DNA of 64,000 bases, taken from the NCBI RefSeq assembly GCF_011305415.1, contig NZ_JAANOQ010000007.1, positions 1 to 64,000 on the forward strand. Direction: 5' to 3'. Both the position numbers and the translations under genes were made by a program. The notes beneath the pieces were generated by a model. It did no database searches, had not been told where the DNA came from, and worked only from the letters and a program-made list of their open reading frames with translations. Origin of the DNA: Flavobacterium bernardetii (lineage in GTDB: Bacteria; Bacteroidota; Bacteroidia; Flavobacteriales; Flavobacteriaceae). Shown here in pieces: positions 45,581 to 53,662 of this stretch (within the stretch, counting starts at the first letter, position 1; each line of letters starts with the position of its first letter).

Positions 45581-45619
45581 AAAACCCGTCTTGTTTTAAA
45601 ACTTGACGGGTTTTTTGTG
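45581..45619 (+). terminator. Terminator after rpmA
   Basis: Arms AAAACCCGTC and GACGGGTTTT, with an inner palindrome GTTTTAAAAC in the loop, are followed by TTTTT. Confidence 0.82.
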
Positions 45620-45630
45620 TTTACGTTTTA

Positions 45631-45738
45631 ACACGGAGTTTCGCAAAGATTACCACAGAGAAACACAAATCATTTAAGTTTAACTAAAAGAAAACCTTTA
45701 AAATCTGCGTTGCGAAGCATCTACTAAATCCGCGTACC
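45631..45738. repeat. Degenerate dispersed intergenic repeat
   Basis: The words ACACGGAGTTTCGCAAAGAT, CCACAGAGAAACACAAAT and TCTGCGTTGCGAAGCAT belong to a family of non-coding 'cacagag/tttgcg' sequences. They recur at 54331-54425 and, in part, at 47024-47060 in this window. Confidence 0.55.
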
Positions 45739-45741
45739 TAA

Positions 45742-46836
45742 TTACGATTTAAACTTTGCTAAATAATTTTCCGATTGAATTTTCATAATCTCAGTCGCAT
45801 TTTTCTTCTTCAGATTATATAATTCTTTGTCGGTTTTAATTTCCGAATACACCTCATCGTAAATTGAAGCATCTGTTTTCTTTTGCAAATCGCGTTGGTA
45901 ACTATTTTGTTCGATTAATGTTTTATAACTAATTTCCGCATCTTCTAATTTAAAATCATATTCGCTTTTACTAGCTAATAATTTGGCGATAATTGGTGAG
46001 GTTTCAATAGCTAAAAACAACAACATTATAAACAAAGAAGGCAAAAACGGTAGTTTATCCAACGCATTAATTCGTGCCATTAAACCATCGAAACTATCAA
46101 TAATTGGTTGAGAATCGGTGACTTTTTTATCTAGATCAGCTTGCAATGATTTGCCTTTTGTTTCTTTTTCTGCAATTAGTTTTCCATTAGAAACTTTTAA
46201 AGAATCCAATTGTTTCGAAACCAAATCGTAAGCATCACGCTTTTCCTTATAAATCGGACCTTTTCCCATTTTCTTAGTTCCTGCCGTTCCTTCTGCTTCT
46301 GTAATGTACGATTGATATAAAGTTGCTACTTCTTTTTCCTTAGCAGTTAATTGACTTTTTAAACTATCAATCGAGGCTTGGTTTTTATCCACATCGGTTT
46401 TAAAGAAATTGGCGACTTGTTTTTTATTCGCAATTACCATTTCGTTTTTCTCTTTCAATAAAACCGTATCAATTTCTTTTTTGAAGATTTTAATTTCTAA
46501 AGGTTTTGAAATTACGATTGCGATAATCATGGCCAATACAATTCGCGGAGACGCTTGAATGAATTCATCCATAAAACTATCACGTTTTTTGATGGTTGAA
46601 ACAATAAATCGGTCCAAATTAAAAATCAACAAACCCCAAATTAATCCGAAGAATGTCGCCATATATACATTGTCAAAAACCGTATATAAAGCGTAAGAAC
46701 AGGCCACGAAAGCCATAATAGCAGTAAAAAAAACAGTAGCGCCAATTCCGGCGTATTTATTCTGTTCTCCGTTGGAGCAAGAGGCAACAATATCTTTGTC
46801 CGCTCCTGAACAAAGGATAAAAAATGATATTAACAT
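45742..46836 (-). CDS. DUF4407 membrane protein with coiled coil
   Basis: Function unknown. The ATG at 46836 (MLISFFILCSGADKDIVASC) was chosen over a GTG 18 codons upstream because family members begin at the FxxCSGAD motif. Three hydrophobic segments lie in the first 110 residues. A conserved loop reads IFNLDRFIVSTIKKRD. A long charged coiled coil follows (about 125-255), then a fourth membrane segment (about 265-285) and a C-terminal helix. The layout suggests a membrane-anchored coiled coil, perhaps a scaffold. It lies in no clear operon. Confidence 0.75.
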   Translation of the reverse strand: MLISFFILCSGADKDIVASCSNGEQNKYAGIGATVFFTAIMAFVACSYALYTVFDNVYMATFFGLIWGLLIFNLDRFIVSTIKKRDSFMDEFIQASPRIVLAMIIAIVISKPLEIKIFKKEIDTVLLKEKNEMVIANKKQVANFFKTDVDKNQASIDSLKSQLTAKEKEVATLYQSYITEAEGTAGTKKMGKGPIYKEKRDAYDLVSKQLDSLKVSNGKLIAEKETKGKSLQADLDKKVTDSQPIIDSFDGLMARINALDKLPFLPSLFIMLLFLAIETSPIIAKLLASKSEYDFKLEDAEISYKTLIEQNSYQRDLQKKTDASIYDEVYSEIKTDKELYNLKKKNATEIMKIQSENYLAKFKS

Positions 46837-47182
46837 AACGATTCGTTTTAAAAACCATAAACTTGTTCTGACTTGTCGGAAAGAAAACACTTATGGTCAG
46901 TTGATGATTGATGATGATGATTACAAATTTGTTGCCAAAAGTGGTTTTTTGTTACAGGTTTTTAGATTTATTATTTAATTGATTCTCAGAGTTGTGCCAA
47001 ATAACGCACAGTATCATTTATTTTAAACACAGATTATCACAAATTTTCACAGATTAATATCGATTATTATAGAACAAAAAAATCCCCAATCTTTCGAATG
47101 GGGATTAACAAATATTTAAACTGTTTACTTTTTCATCTAATATTTCGCAACATATAAACTTTATTTTTGCATTCGTTTATAT
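46837..47182. other. Gene-free region between the DUF4407 gene and the serine hydrolase gene
   Basis: No gene is supported. It contains a GATGATGAT run near 46900-46918, a repeat-like patch at 47024-47060 (CACAGATTATCACAAATTTTC, shortened here: 'CACAGATTATCAC' then 'TTTTCACAGATTAAT'), and the serine hydrolase terminator. A TATTTTTG box at 47162-47169 on the plus strand has no gene behind it. Confidence 0.4.
47075..47106 (-). terminator. Terminator of the serine hydrolase gene
   Basis: Read on the minus strand, the arms AATCCCCA and TGGGGATT close a roughly 10-base loop and are followed by TTTTTTT. It lies 77 bases after the stop at 47183. Confidence 0.75.
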
Positions 47183-48712
47183 TTACAATTGAACTTTTTC
47201 AAAGATATCATCTTCAAAACTTAAGCTCACAACTTGGTTGTTATTTATTTTAAAAGAAAGCACACTTCCGTTATTTGCAAATTGTACACGAATCGTATTT
47301 TCATCTTTAAAAGCTGTAGCAATAGTTGAAATATCACCCATTTTTACAATTAAACCATTGGAGTTTTGTTCAATTTTAATGGTTCCAGCAAACGAATTGA
47401 AAAAAGTTCCACAATACAATTTTTTCTCTAGCGAAAGTTTCCAAGGTCTTTCATTATTTTTTTTTACGTGATTCGCAAAACCAGATTGCATAGCAGGAAT
47501 TTCACTAACCAATTTATCCAGCTTTTTATAATAAACTTGTTCATCAAATTGAGCGCCTTCTAAATAATAATCATAAATAAATTCTTCAATTAAAAACGCT
47601 ATTCTTTCACCCAATAATGATTCGTTAGCAAATACTGCAATTCCAAGATTATTTTGACGCATCATAGCAACTTTAGAATAACTTCCAGGATACCCACCTG
47701 TATGATATTCAATCTGGTTCCCTTTGTATGTGGCACTTCTCCATCCAATTCCGTAACCCGTATCTTTAATTAATTCTCTTTCTCTATCGGTTTTTGCAGT
47801 AGCAAATAATGCATTCTCAATTATTTTTTCAGAAACTACTTGTTTACCATTAAATTTTCCTTTGTTTTGAAAAAACGACAACCAATTTCCAGCATCTTTT
47901 ACAGAACTGATCATTCCACCAGCAGAATGCATCATATTGTCTGTTTTAATTATTTCTTCGACATACTTCACCGAATCATTATAAGCAAATTTATAAGGTA
48001 TTGCCAATTTCCATTTAGATTTGTAAGCATCAGAAATGTAAGCACTAGTTTTATCCATTTGCAAAGGAGTAAATATTTTTTCTTTCAACAAAACTTGCCA
48101 ATCCAAGCCGTATTCTGCTTTTAATAAAAGGGTAAAAATATTATAGCCCAAATTGTCATAAGAAAAAGTTTTTCCTTCTGTCCTAACGGTTGTTTTTTCT
48201 TCAAGAAGCATTGTTAATGTTTCAAGAGATTTATCTCCAGTATAGGCTTCTCTCCATGTTATGTAACCGTTTTCAATTCCACTAGTATGATTTAGTAATT
48301 CTCTAATAGTTATATTCTCAAAAATTGCATTATTTTTAAGATTTTTAAAAGGCTTGTAATTTGTTAGACTCTTATCTAAATTAATTTTTCCTTCAGACTC
48401 AAGGATTAAAGCTAATAATCCTGTAAAAGATTTAGTAGTAGAGGCAATATAAAATGAGGTATAGTCCTTTACTTTTTCTGATTTTGAAAAATTTGAATAG
48501 CCATATCCTTTAACTAGAATAGGCTTACCATCTTTTACAATTGCAACTCCTAATCCGGGAAGTGAAGAACAGGATTCCATTGTTTTTTCAATAAAACCAT
48601 TTATTTTTTTAGAGTCTAATTTCTGAGCATTTGATGAGATGCTTATAAGTGCAATTGCAGCAATTGCAAAACACTTTGTAATCTTCTGTTTTTTGATTAA
48701 TGTATTTTTCAT
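47183..48712 (-). CDS. Serine hydrolase, beta-lactamase/class C family
   Basis: A secreted penicillin-binding-protein-fold hydrolase. It has a signal peptide (about residues 12-30, ending SISSNAQ) and then the catalytic domain with SxxK as STTK (Ser91, Lys94). YxN is present as SYDNLGYN and the third motif as HTGGYPG. A C-terminal lipocalin-like region (about 410-509) follows. Such enzymes are esterases, D-amino-acid peptidases or weak beta-lactamases; the substrate cannot be told. It lies downstream of the CPBP protease gene in the same direction but has its own palindromic promoter region. Confidence 0.85.
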   Translation of the reverse strand: MKNTLIKKQKITKCFAIAAIALISISSNAQKLDSKKINGFIEKTMESCSSLPGLGVAIVKDGKPILVKGYGYSNFSKSEKVKDYTSFYIASTTKSFTGLLALILESEGKINLDKSLTNYKPFKNLKNNAIFENITIRELLNHTSGIENGYITWREAYTGDKSLETLTMLLEEKTTVRTEGKTFSYDNLGYNIFTLLLKAEYGLDWQVLLKEKIFTPLQMDKTSAYISDAYKSKWKLAIPYKFAYNDSVKYVEEIIKTDNMMHSAGGMISSVKDAGNWLSFFQNKGKFNGKQVVSEKIIENALFATAKTDRERELIKDTGYGIGWRSATYKGNQIEYHTGGYPGSYSKVAMMRQNNLGIAVFANESLLGERIAFLIEEFIYDYYLEGAQFDEQVYYKKLDKLVSEIPAMQSGFANHVKKNNERPWKLSLEKKLYCGTFFNSFAGTIKIEQNSNGLIVKMGDISTIATAFKDENTIRVQFANNGSVLSFKINNNQVVSLSFEDDIFEKVQL

Positions 48713-48743
48713 AATTTAATTAATTTTAATTTAATTGTGCTTT

Positions 48744-48770
48744 GAAAGTAGACAATAATTATTGTCAAAA
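48744..48770 (-). promoter_or_regulatory. Serine hydrolase promoter with a 16-bp perfect palindrome
   Basis: GACAATAATTATTGTC (48751-48766) is a perfect palindrome. On the minus strand it lies exactly between TTTTG (48770-48766) and TACTTTC (48750-48744), a near match to TAnnTTTG. It looks like a repressor site in a promoter spacer. Confidence 0.5.
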
Positions 48771-48783
48771 CTAAAAAAAACAG

Positions 48784-49551
48784 TCATATAGCGCTGGCTT
48801 CGAGACCAAAATCACCACCAGTTATCCATAATTTCGAAGTAGTAAAACTTGGAAGAAGTAAACTTAGATCTGTATTTCCACTCACTCCAAATCCCAATAT
48901 AGTTCCTTGAGTTAAATTTGCCATAAAGTGCAATCCGATGGGCATTGCTAAACTTTTAGTTTTCAAATAAACTAAACCAAATAAAATGGATGCAATAAAT
49001 ATATTAATTGAAGCAAACATTTTTACAACACCTATCATTCCTGGATTGTTAATATGAGTAAGTAAAAACAAACCCGCTATAATGATTTGTGTTGGCCATA
49101 TTCCTAACCCCTCTTTAAATCGTTGAAATAGAAAACCTCTAAAAAATAATTTTTCTGCTAAGGCAACACTAAAACAAAGCGCAAGCCCTGATAGCAATGT
49201 TGATACTGAAAAAACATTTAAATCCCAGTTGATATAACCTAAAAAAGTTAATACTAATGCGGGTAAAGCCATTAACACTGAACCAATTCCAATTCCAAAA
49301 AAAAGTTCTTTAAACCAACAACTATTGATTTTCCCAACCAAATTAGCTATGGAATCTTTTCTTAATAATTGACAAATTACTGAGGCAATCAAAATAAGTA
49401 TCGTTTGATGCGTCATTGTTATTTCAAAAGAAAATCGATTGGCTAAAAAAATTAGCGGAAACAAAAAGGAAGCTAAAACAAGAAAGAAAATTAACATCCA
49501 CCAACCATTTCTTAATTTCTTCTCAGAATTAAAAGCAATATTTTTAAACAT
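48784..49551 (-). CDS. CPBP family intramembrane metalloprotease
   Basis: A membrane protein with about eight helices (255 residues) of the Rce1/CPBP (ABI) family. Motif 1, usually EExxxR, reads E133-K134-LFF-R138, so the second Glu is Lys. Motif 2 is FLLTH and motif 3 is HFMAN. Members cleave membrane proteins or help bacteriocin immunity; some are involved in releasing anti-sigma factors, which fits the neighbouring ECF sigma gene. It is 31 bases downstream of the small DUF6249-like gene, in the same operon. Confidence 0.85.
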   Translation of the reverse strand: MFKNIAFNSEKKLRNGWWMLIFFLVLASFLFPLIFLANRFSFEITMTHQTILILIASVICQLLRKDSIANLVGKINSCWFKELFFGIGIGSVLMALPALVLTFLGYINWDLNVFSVSTLLSGLALCFSVALAEKLFFRGFLFQRFKEGLGIWPTQIIIAGLFLLTHINNPGMIGVVKMFASINIFIASILFGLVYLKTKSLAMPIGLHFMANLTQGTILGFGVSGNTDLSLLLPSFTTSKLWITGGDFGLEASAI

Positions 49552-49582
49552 GATTTTTTTAGTTTATAACTTTTAAATAATA

Positions 49583-49927
49583 TTAGTTATCAAGTTTTTT
49601 AGTCATATTATAACCTACAAAAAGCGCAGCTCCAGCCGTTGTGAAAATTGTTGCAGGGTATAAGGCGCCTTGATCTAAAGAAGTATAAGTTGAAAGCAAT
49701 AATGCTACAAAAACACCCAATCCAATACCCATTAATAATAATGATAAATTTAGCAGTAGTATTTTAGAAAATGAGTTTGAACCTTTGTTGTTCCCCATAA
49801 AAATACTAGCATCTATGCCTTTTTCTATAAGAGCTAATCGCTCTCTGTTTCTTGTTGATAAATAAAGGTAAAAAATACCGAAAACTACTAAGAATAAGCT
49901 AATTGGAATTAAAATTTCTTCGTTCAT
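49583..49927 (-). CDS. Small membrane protein, DUF6249-like
   Basis: A 114-residue protein with three hydrophobic segments (about 5-23, 55-80, 90-107) and an intervening RNRERLALIEKGID motif typical of a small Bacteroidota family assigned from memory to DUF6249. Function unknown. It is the first gene after the leftward ECF-like promoter and probably co-transcribed with the CPBP protease gene. It may be an envelope stress sensor or effector. Confidence 0.72.
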   Translation of the reverse strand: MNEEILIPISLFLVVFGIFYLYLSTRNRERLALIEKGIDASIFMGNNKGSNSFSKILLLNLSLLLMGIGLGVFVALLLSTYTSLDQGALYPATIFTTAGAALFVGYNMTKKLDN

Positions 49928-49977
49928 GATTGATTGATTTAAAAATTGATAAATTATTTTATTTGTTCATAAGCTAT

Positions 49978-50004
49978 GACGACAAGAGTTCCATTTTGGT
50001 TACA
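49978..50004 (-). promoter_or_regulatory. Leftward ECF-sigma-like promoter
   Basis: On the minus strand TGTAACC (50004-49998), 16 bases, and CGTC (49981-49978) give the classic ECF -35/-10 layout. The transcription start would lie near 49971, about 44 bases before the small membrane protein gene. Confidence 0.6.
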
Positions 50005-50045
50005 GAAATAATAAAAATATTTTTTTTTTAAATATTTCTGTAACC
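49998..50045. repeat. 13-bp inverted repeat carrying the two -35 elements
   Basis: GGTTACAGAAATA (49998-50010) and TATTTCTGTAACC (50033-50045) are perfect complements separated by 22 AT bases. The flanking GACGAC (49978) and GTCGTC (50060) are placed symmetrically, 14 bases outside each arm. Confidence 0.9.
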
Positions 50046-50065
50046 TATTTTGACTTTTAGTCGTC
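50039..50065 (+). promoter_or_regulatory. Rightward ECF-sigma-like promoter of the sigma factor gene
   Basis: TGTAACC, 16 bases, then CGTC (50062-50065). The start codon is only 11 bases after the -10 element, so the mRNA would be nearly leaderless. The motif is the mirror image of the leftward promoter. Confidence 0.6.
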
Positions 50066-50075
50066 TTACAGTTAT

Positions 50076-50666
50076 ATGGCTAATATAGAAGATCAACATT
50101 ATATAAATTTAATCCGTAACGGAAATCAAAATGCATTTACTGTATTAGTTGACCGTTATAAGAATTTGGTTTTTACATTGGCTTTAAAAATACTAAATAA
50201 TAGAGAAGAAGCAGAAGAAGTAGCACAAGACACTTTCATCAAAGTATACAACTCGTTAAACAACTTTAAAGGTGATTCTAAATTCTCCACATGGATTTAT
50301 AAAATAACCTACAACTCTTGTTTAGATCGTTTGAAAAAAAAGAAAAAAGAAAAAACAGTTTCTTATTTAGAAGATTTTGACGAGCATCAGGCAAAGGCTA
50401 TTGAAACGATTTTAGATTCAATTGATGAAAATGAAAGAAATAAAGCCATCCAAGATTGCTTGGAAGAACTTCCTCCTGAAGATGCCTTTTTATTAACGTT
50501 GTATTATTTTGATGGGAAATCGGTTGATGAAATTTCAAAAGTTATTAATGCAAGTACAGATAATGTTAAGGTAAAATTATTTAGAGTTAGAAAAAAAGTA
50601 GGAATTATTTTTAAGAATAAATTAGAACCAGAAATATTAGATTATTATGAAAGTGGACGAAGATAA
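50076..50666 (+). CDS. ECF-type RNA polymerase sigma factor
   Basis: An alternative sigma factor of 196 residues. Region 2 (about 20-90) shows FTVLVDRYKNLVFTLALKIL and the DTFIKVYNSLNNFKGDSKFSTWIYKI block. Region 4 (about 125-180) shows ELPPEDAFLLTLYYFDGKSV, then the HTH ASTDNVKVKLFRVRKKV. No region 3 is present, which defines the ECF group. Its last 20 bases overlap a small two-helix membrane protein that probably acts as its anti-sigma. The ECF-like promoter upstream suggests autoregulation. Confidence 0.93.
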   Translation: MANIEDQHYINLIRNGNQNAFTVLVDRYKNLVFTLALKILNNREEAEEVAQDTFIKVYNSLNNFKGDSKFSTWIYKITYNSCLDRLKKKKKEKTVSYLEDFDEHQAKAIETILDSIDENERNKAIQDCLEELPPEDAFLLTLYYFDGKSVDEISKVINASTDNVKVKLFRVRKKVGIIFKNKLEPEILDYYESGRR

Positions 50667-51045
50667 ATATTTAGAAAAATTGGTTGATCATATAATGAAA
50701 GATCAAACTTTAGAGGCACCTTCTATCGATTTTACTTCAAAAGTAATGGCGCAAATGACCGCTGCTAAAACAAATGAAGTCAAAGTATATAAACCCTTAA
50801 TTTCAAAACCTATTTTGATAGGTATTATTGGATTTATTATTGCTTTGATCGCCTACTGTGCTTTAAATGAACAGCCAAACACTGGTAATCAGCAGTTAAC
50901 TTATATCGATTTTAGTTTGCTTTATGATAATTATTTTTTGAAATCAATACGCTTTTCAAAAATAACTATTTACAGTGTTGTAGTGGCTACTGCCATGTTT
51001 TTTATACAAATTTCATTTTTAAAAAATCATTTCAAAAAAGTCTGA
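50647..51045 (+). CDS. Small two-helix membrane protein, putative anti-sigma factor
   Basis: A 132-residue protein overlapping the sigma gene by 20 bases. A cytoplasmic-looking N-terminal part (about 1-55, EDKYLEKLVDHIMKDQTLE) is followed by a helix (about 56-74), a short loop and a second helix (about 104-123). No zinc-binding HxxxCxxC motif is seen, so it is not a ZAS-type anti-sigma. The role is inferred only from position, overlap and topology. Confidence 0.7.
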   Translation: MKVDEDKYLEKLVDHIMKDQTLEAPSIDFTSKVMAQMTAAKTNEVKVYKPLISKPILIGIIGFIIALIAYCALNEQPNTGNQQLTYIDFSLLYDNYFLKSIRFSKITIYSVVVATAMFFIQISFLKNHFKKV

Positions 51046-51120
51046 GTTGCTGATAAATCCCTCTTAAAATATCGGATGTAACATCTCAATATAAAATCAT
51101 AAAAAATTATCATTAAAAAA

Positions 51121-52143
51121 ATGAAACAAAAAATAAAAAAAATAATAAAATGGGGATTCTTACTATTTATCTGTCAGTTTTTCATTAGAGCTTGCATTCC
51201 TTCAAAACAAGACACAGCTGTAATTAAACCAAGGCAATCAACCAAATATTGGAGCCTAAATACAGGTTCTAAAATTGCATATACTTTTATTGAAGGGAAA
51301 GGTAACAAAAAACCATATCCAATTATTTATTTACATGGAGGTCCAGGCGGATATATACATTCAAAAGTTATTGAAGTGCTTGGACAGCTTTCAGAAAACG
51401 GTTACGATGTTTATTTATATGACCAAATTGGCAGTGGTTTATCTGGAAGACTCGAAAATGTAAATGAGTATTCCGCAACTCGTCATCAAAAAGACCTTGA
51501 ATCAATTGTGGCACTTTTAAATGCAAAAAAAGTAATTTTAGTGGGACAATCTTGGGGCGGAGCTTTAGCAACAATGTATGCTGGAGATAATCTTAACAAA
51601 GTTGACAAATTAATTCTAACTTGTCCAGGAGCAATTAAACCAATTGATGAATCAGTAGAAAAATTAAAAGCTCCAGATAGTCTAAATCTTAAAGACCCAA
51701 TAGATGTTAACAGTGAAACAATTGCTTTTGCGTTAAAACCAAGATACGTCGCAATTCGCTTTTGGGCTTTCCTAGGAAAAAAAATTGGAACAGATGAAGA
51801 AGCTGATAGTTATTTAAACAAAATGGCATCGGGATTTACTAAGGGACTTGTTTATGATCCTACAAAAACATTGCCAGAAGAAGGAGGCGGAGGCGGTTAT
51901 TGTAACATTAAAACGCCACCAAGCTATAGTAAACTCAAAGACCCACGACCAAAACTTAAGAACAATACTATTCCAACCTTAATAATAAAAGGACAATACG
52001 ATAATGTTCCTTGGGGAAACACAAATGAATATATTGAAATTTTCAAAAATAGCCAATTAAAAATAATAGAAAAGGCAGGTCACGATGTGTATATCGAAAA
52101 GCCTAACGAATATTTAGAAGCCATGAAATTGTTTTTAAAATAA
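51121..52143 (+). CDS. Alpha/beta hydrolase (S33, proline iminopeptidase-like), possible lipoprotein
   Basis: A hydrolase of 340 residues. The N-terminus (basic, then GFLLFICQFFIRAC, Cys25) looks like a lipoprotein signal. The oxyanion segment HGGPGG is at 72-77, the nucleophile Ser144 in GQSWGG and His321 in AGHDVY; the acid probably lies in QYDNVPWG. This set is typical of prolyl aminopeptidases, but the substrate could be another peptide or ester. It lies downstream of the sigma operon with a 75-base gap and its own terminator. Confidence 0.83.
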   Translation: MKQKIKKIIKWGFLLFICQFFIRACIPSKQDTAVIKPRQSTKYWSLNTGSKIAYTFIEGKGNKKPYPIIYLHGGPGGYIHSKVIEVLGQLSENGYDVYLYDQIGSGLSGRLENVNEYSATRHQKDLESIVALLNAKKVILVGQSWGGALATMYAGDNLNKVDKLILTCPGAIKPIDESVEKLKAPDSLNLKDPIDVNSETIAFALKPRYVAIRFWAFLGKKIGTDEEADSYLNKMASGFTKGLVYDPTKTLPEEGGGGGYCNIKTPPSYSKLKDPRPKLKNNTIPTLIIKGQYDNVPWGNTNEYIEIFKNSQLKIIEKAGHDVYIEKPNEYLEAMKLFLK

Positions 52144-52172
52144 AAATGCCTCTCCAATTGGAGAGGCTTTTT
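52143..52172. terminator. Bidirectional terminator
   Basis: Arms GCCTCTCC and GGAGAGGC with AATT loop, flanked by an A run and a T run, lie between the hydrolase gene and the convergent ahcY. Confidence 0.87.
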
Positions 52173-52198
52173 GTTTTAATCTAATTTTAAATATAAAA

Positions 52199-53515
52199 TT
52201 AGTATCTGTAATATTCTGGTTTAAATGGTCCAGCCACTTCAACTCCAATATACGCAGCTTGATCGTCACGTAATGTTTCTAACTCTACTCCTAATTTAGA
52301 AAGGTGTAAAGCAGCTACTTTTTCATCTAAATGTTTAGGCAACATATATACTTCATTTTTGTAGTTCGCACTGTTTGCCCATAACTCTAACTGCGCTAAA
52401 GTTTGGTTAGTAAACGAGTTACTCATTACAAAACTTGGGTGACCTGTAGCACAACCTAAGTTTACTAAACGTCCTTCAGCTAAAATAATAACTTCTTTTC
52501 CGTTTACAGTGTAAATATCAACTTGTGGTTTAACTTCGTTTTTAGTATGTCCGAAGTTTCCGTTTAACCAAGCCATATCTATTTCGTTATCGAAGTGACC
52601 AATGTTACAAACGATAGCTTTATCTTTCATTGCTTCAAAGTGACGACCTAAAACGATGTCTTTGTTTCCAGTTGTGGTAATGATAATATCAGCATTAGCT
52701 ACAACAGAATCTAATTTTTTAACTTCGAAACCGTCCATTGCTGCCTGTAAAGCACAAATTGGATCAATTTCAGTAACTGTTACAATAGAACCAGCGCCAC
52801 GGAATGAAGCTGCTGTACCTTTACCAACATCTCCGTATCCACAAACTACTACTCTTTTTCCTGCTAACATTACGTCAGTTGCTCTACGAACTGCATCTAC
52901 TGCAGATTCTTTACAACCGTATTTGTTATCAAATTTAGATTTAGTAACTGAATCATTTACGTTGATAGCTGGCATATATAAAGTTCCTGCTTTCATTCTT
53001 TCGTATAAACGGTGAACTCCAGTTGTAGTTTCTTCAGATAAACCTTTAATTCCTTTTACTAATTCAGTGTATTTATCAAACACTAAGTTTGTTAAATCTC
53101 CACCATCATCTAAAATCATATTTAAAGGCGCGCGTTCTTCACCAAAGAATAACGTTTGCTCAATACACCAATCAAATTCTTCTTCATTCATACCTTTCCA
53201 AGCATAAACTGGAATTCCAGCAGCAGCAATTGCAGCAGCAGCGTGATCTTGAGTTGAGAAAATATTACAAGAAGACCAAGTAACATCCGCTCCTAAAGCT
53301 ACTAATGTTTCAATTAAAACCGCAGTTTGAATTGTCATGTGTAAACATCCAGCAATACGAGCACCTTTTAAAGGTTGACTTGCACCAAACTCTTCTCTAA
53401 GCGCCATTAATCCTGGCATTTCAGCTTCTGCTAATAAAATTTCTTTTCTTCCCCATGCTGCTAAAGAAATATCTTTAACTTTGTATGGTACGTAAGGAAT
53501 TGTTGTTGTACTCAT
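52199..53515 (-). CDS. ahcY: Adenosylhomocysteinase
   Basis: It hydrolyses S-adenosylhomocysteine to adenosine and homocysteine, closing the methyl cycle. It has 438 residues with [16 protein letters not shown] and the [11 protein letters not shown] segment. The NAD-binding motif is [10 protein letters not shown], and the conserved C-terminus is [10 protein letters not shown]. Typical bacterial length. Its start is preceded by a good -7 box, and it is transcribed alone. Confidence 0.96.
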   Translation of the reverse strand: MSTTTIPYVPYKVKDISLAAWGRKEILLAEAEMPGLMALREEFGASQPLKGARIAGCLHMTIQTAVLIETLVALGADVTWSSCNIFSTQDHAAAAIAAAGIPVYAWKGMNEEEFDWCIEQTLFFGEERAPLNMILDDGGDLTNLVFDKYTELVKGIKGLSEETTTGVHRLYERMKAGTLYMPAINVNDSVTKSKFDNKYGCKESAVDAVRRATDVMLAGKRVVVCGYGDVGKGTAASFRGAGSIVTVTEIDPICALQAAMDGFEVKKLDSVVANADIIITTTGNKDIVLGRHFEAMKDKAIVCNIGHFDNEIDMAWLNGNFGHTKNEVKPQVDIYTVNGKEVIILAEGRLVNLGCATGHPSFVMSNSFTNQTLAQLELWANSANYKNEVYMLPKHLDEKVAALHLSKLGVELETLRDDQAAYIGVEVAGPFKPEYYRY

Positions 53516-53547
53516 TATATTTGTATATTTATTTTAATTTAAGTCCG

Positions 53548-53555
53548 CAAAGGTA
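53548..53555 (-). promoter_or_regulatory. -7 promoter box for ahcY
   Basis: On the minus strand TACCTTTG followed by C fits TAnnTTTG, 32 bases before the ahcY ATG. The nearest TTTG upstream is only 12 bp away, so the -33 is uncertain. Confidence 0.6.
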
Positions 53556-53662
53556 CAACATAAGTTTCAAATTCAGAAATAAATTATTGATATTTATGTT
53601 TTGTTCACATCGCTAAACAACTGACTAACAATTATATAAAATTTTTATAACTCAGAATAAAT

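Noticed and set aside
46772-46978. 68-codon plus-strand frame at the DUF4407 start
   Set aside because: Half is antisense to the DUF4407 gene, the rest is low-complexity (DDDD); no ribosome-binding or homology signal seen.
51071-51103. Third ECF promoter before the alpha/beta hydrolase gene
   Set aside because: TGTAAC is present at 51077, but no CGTC lies 16 bases downstream.
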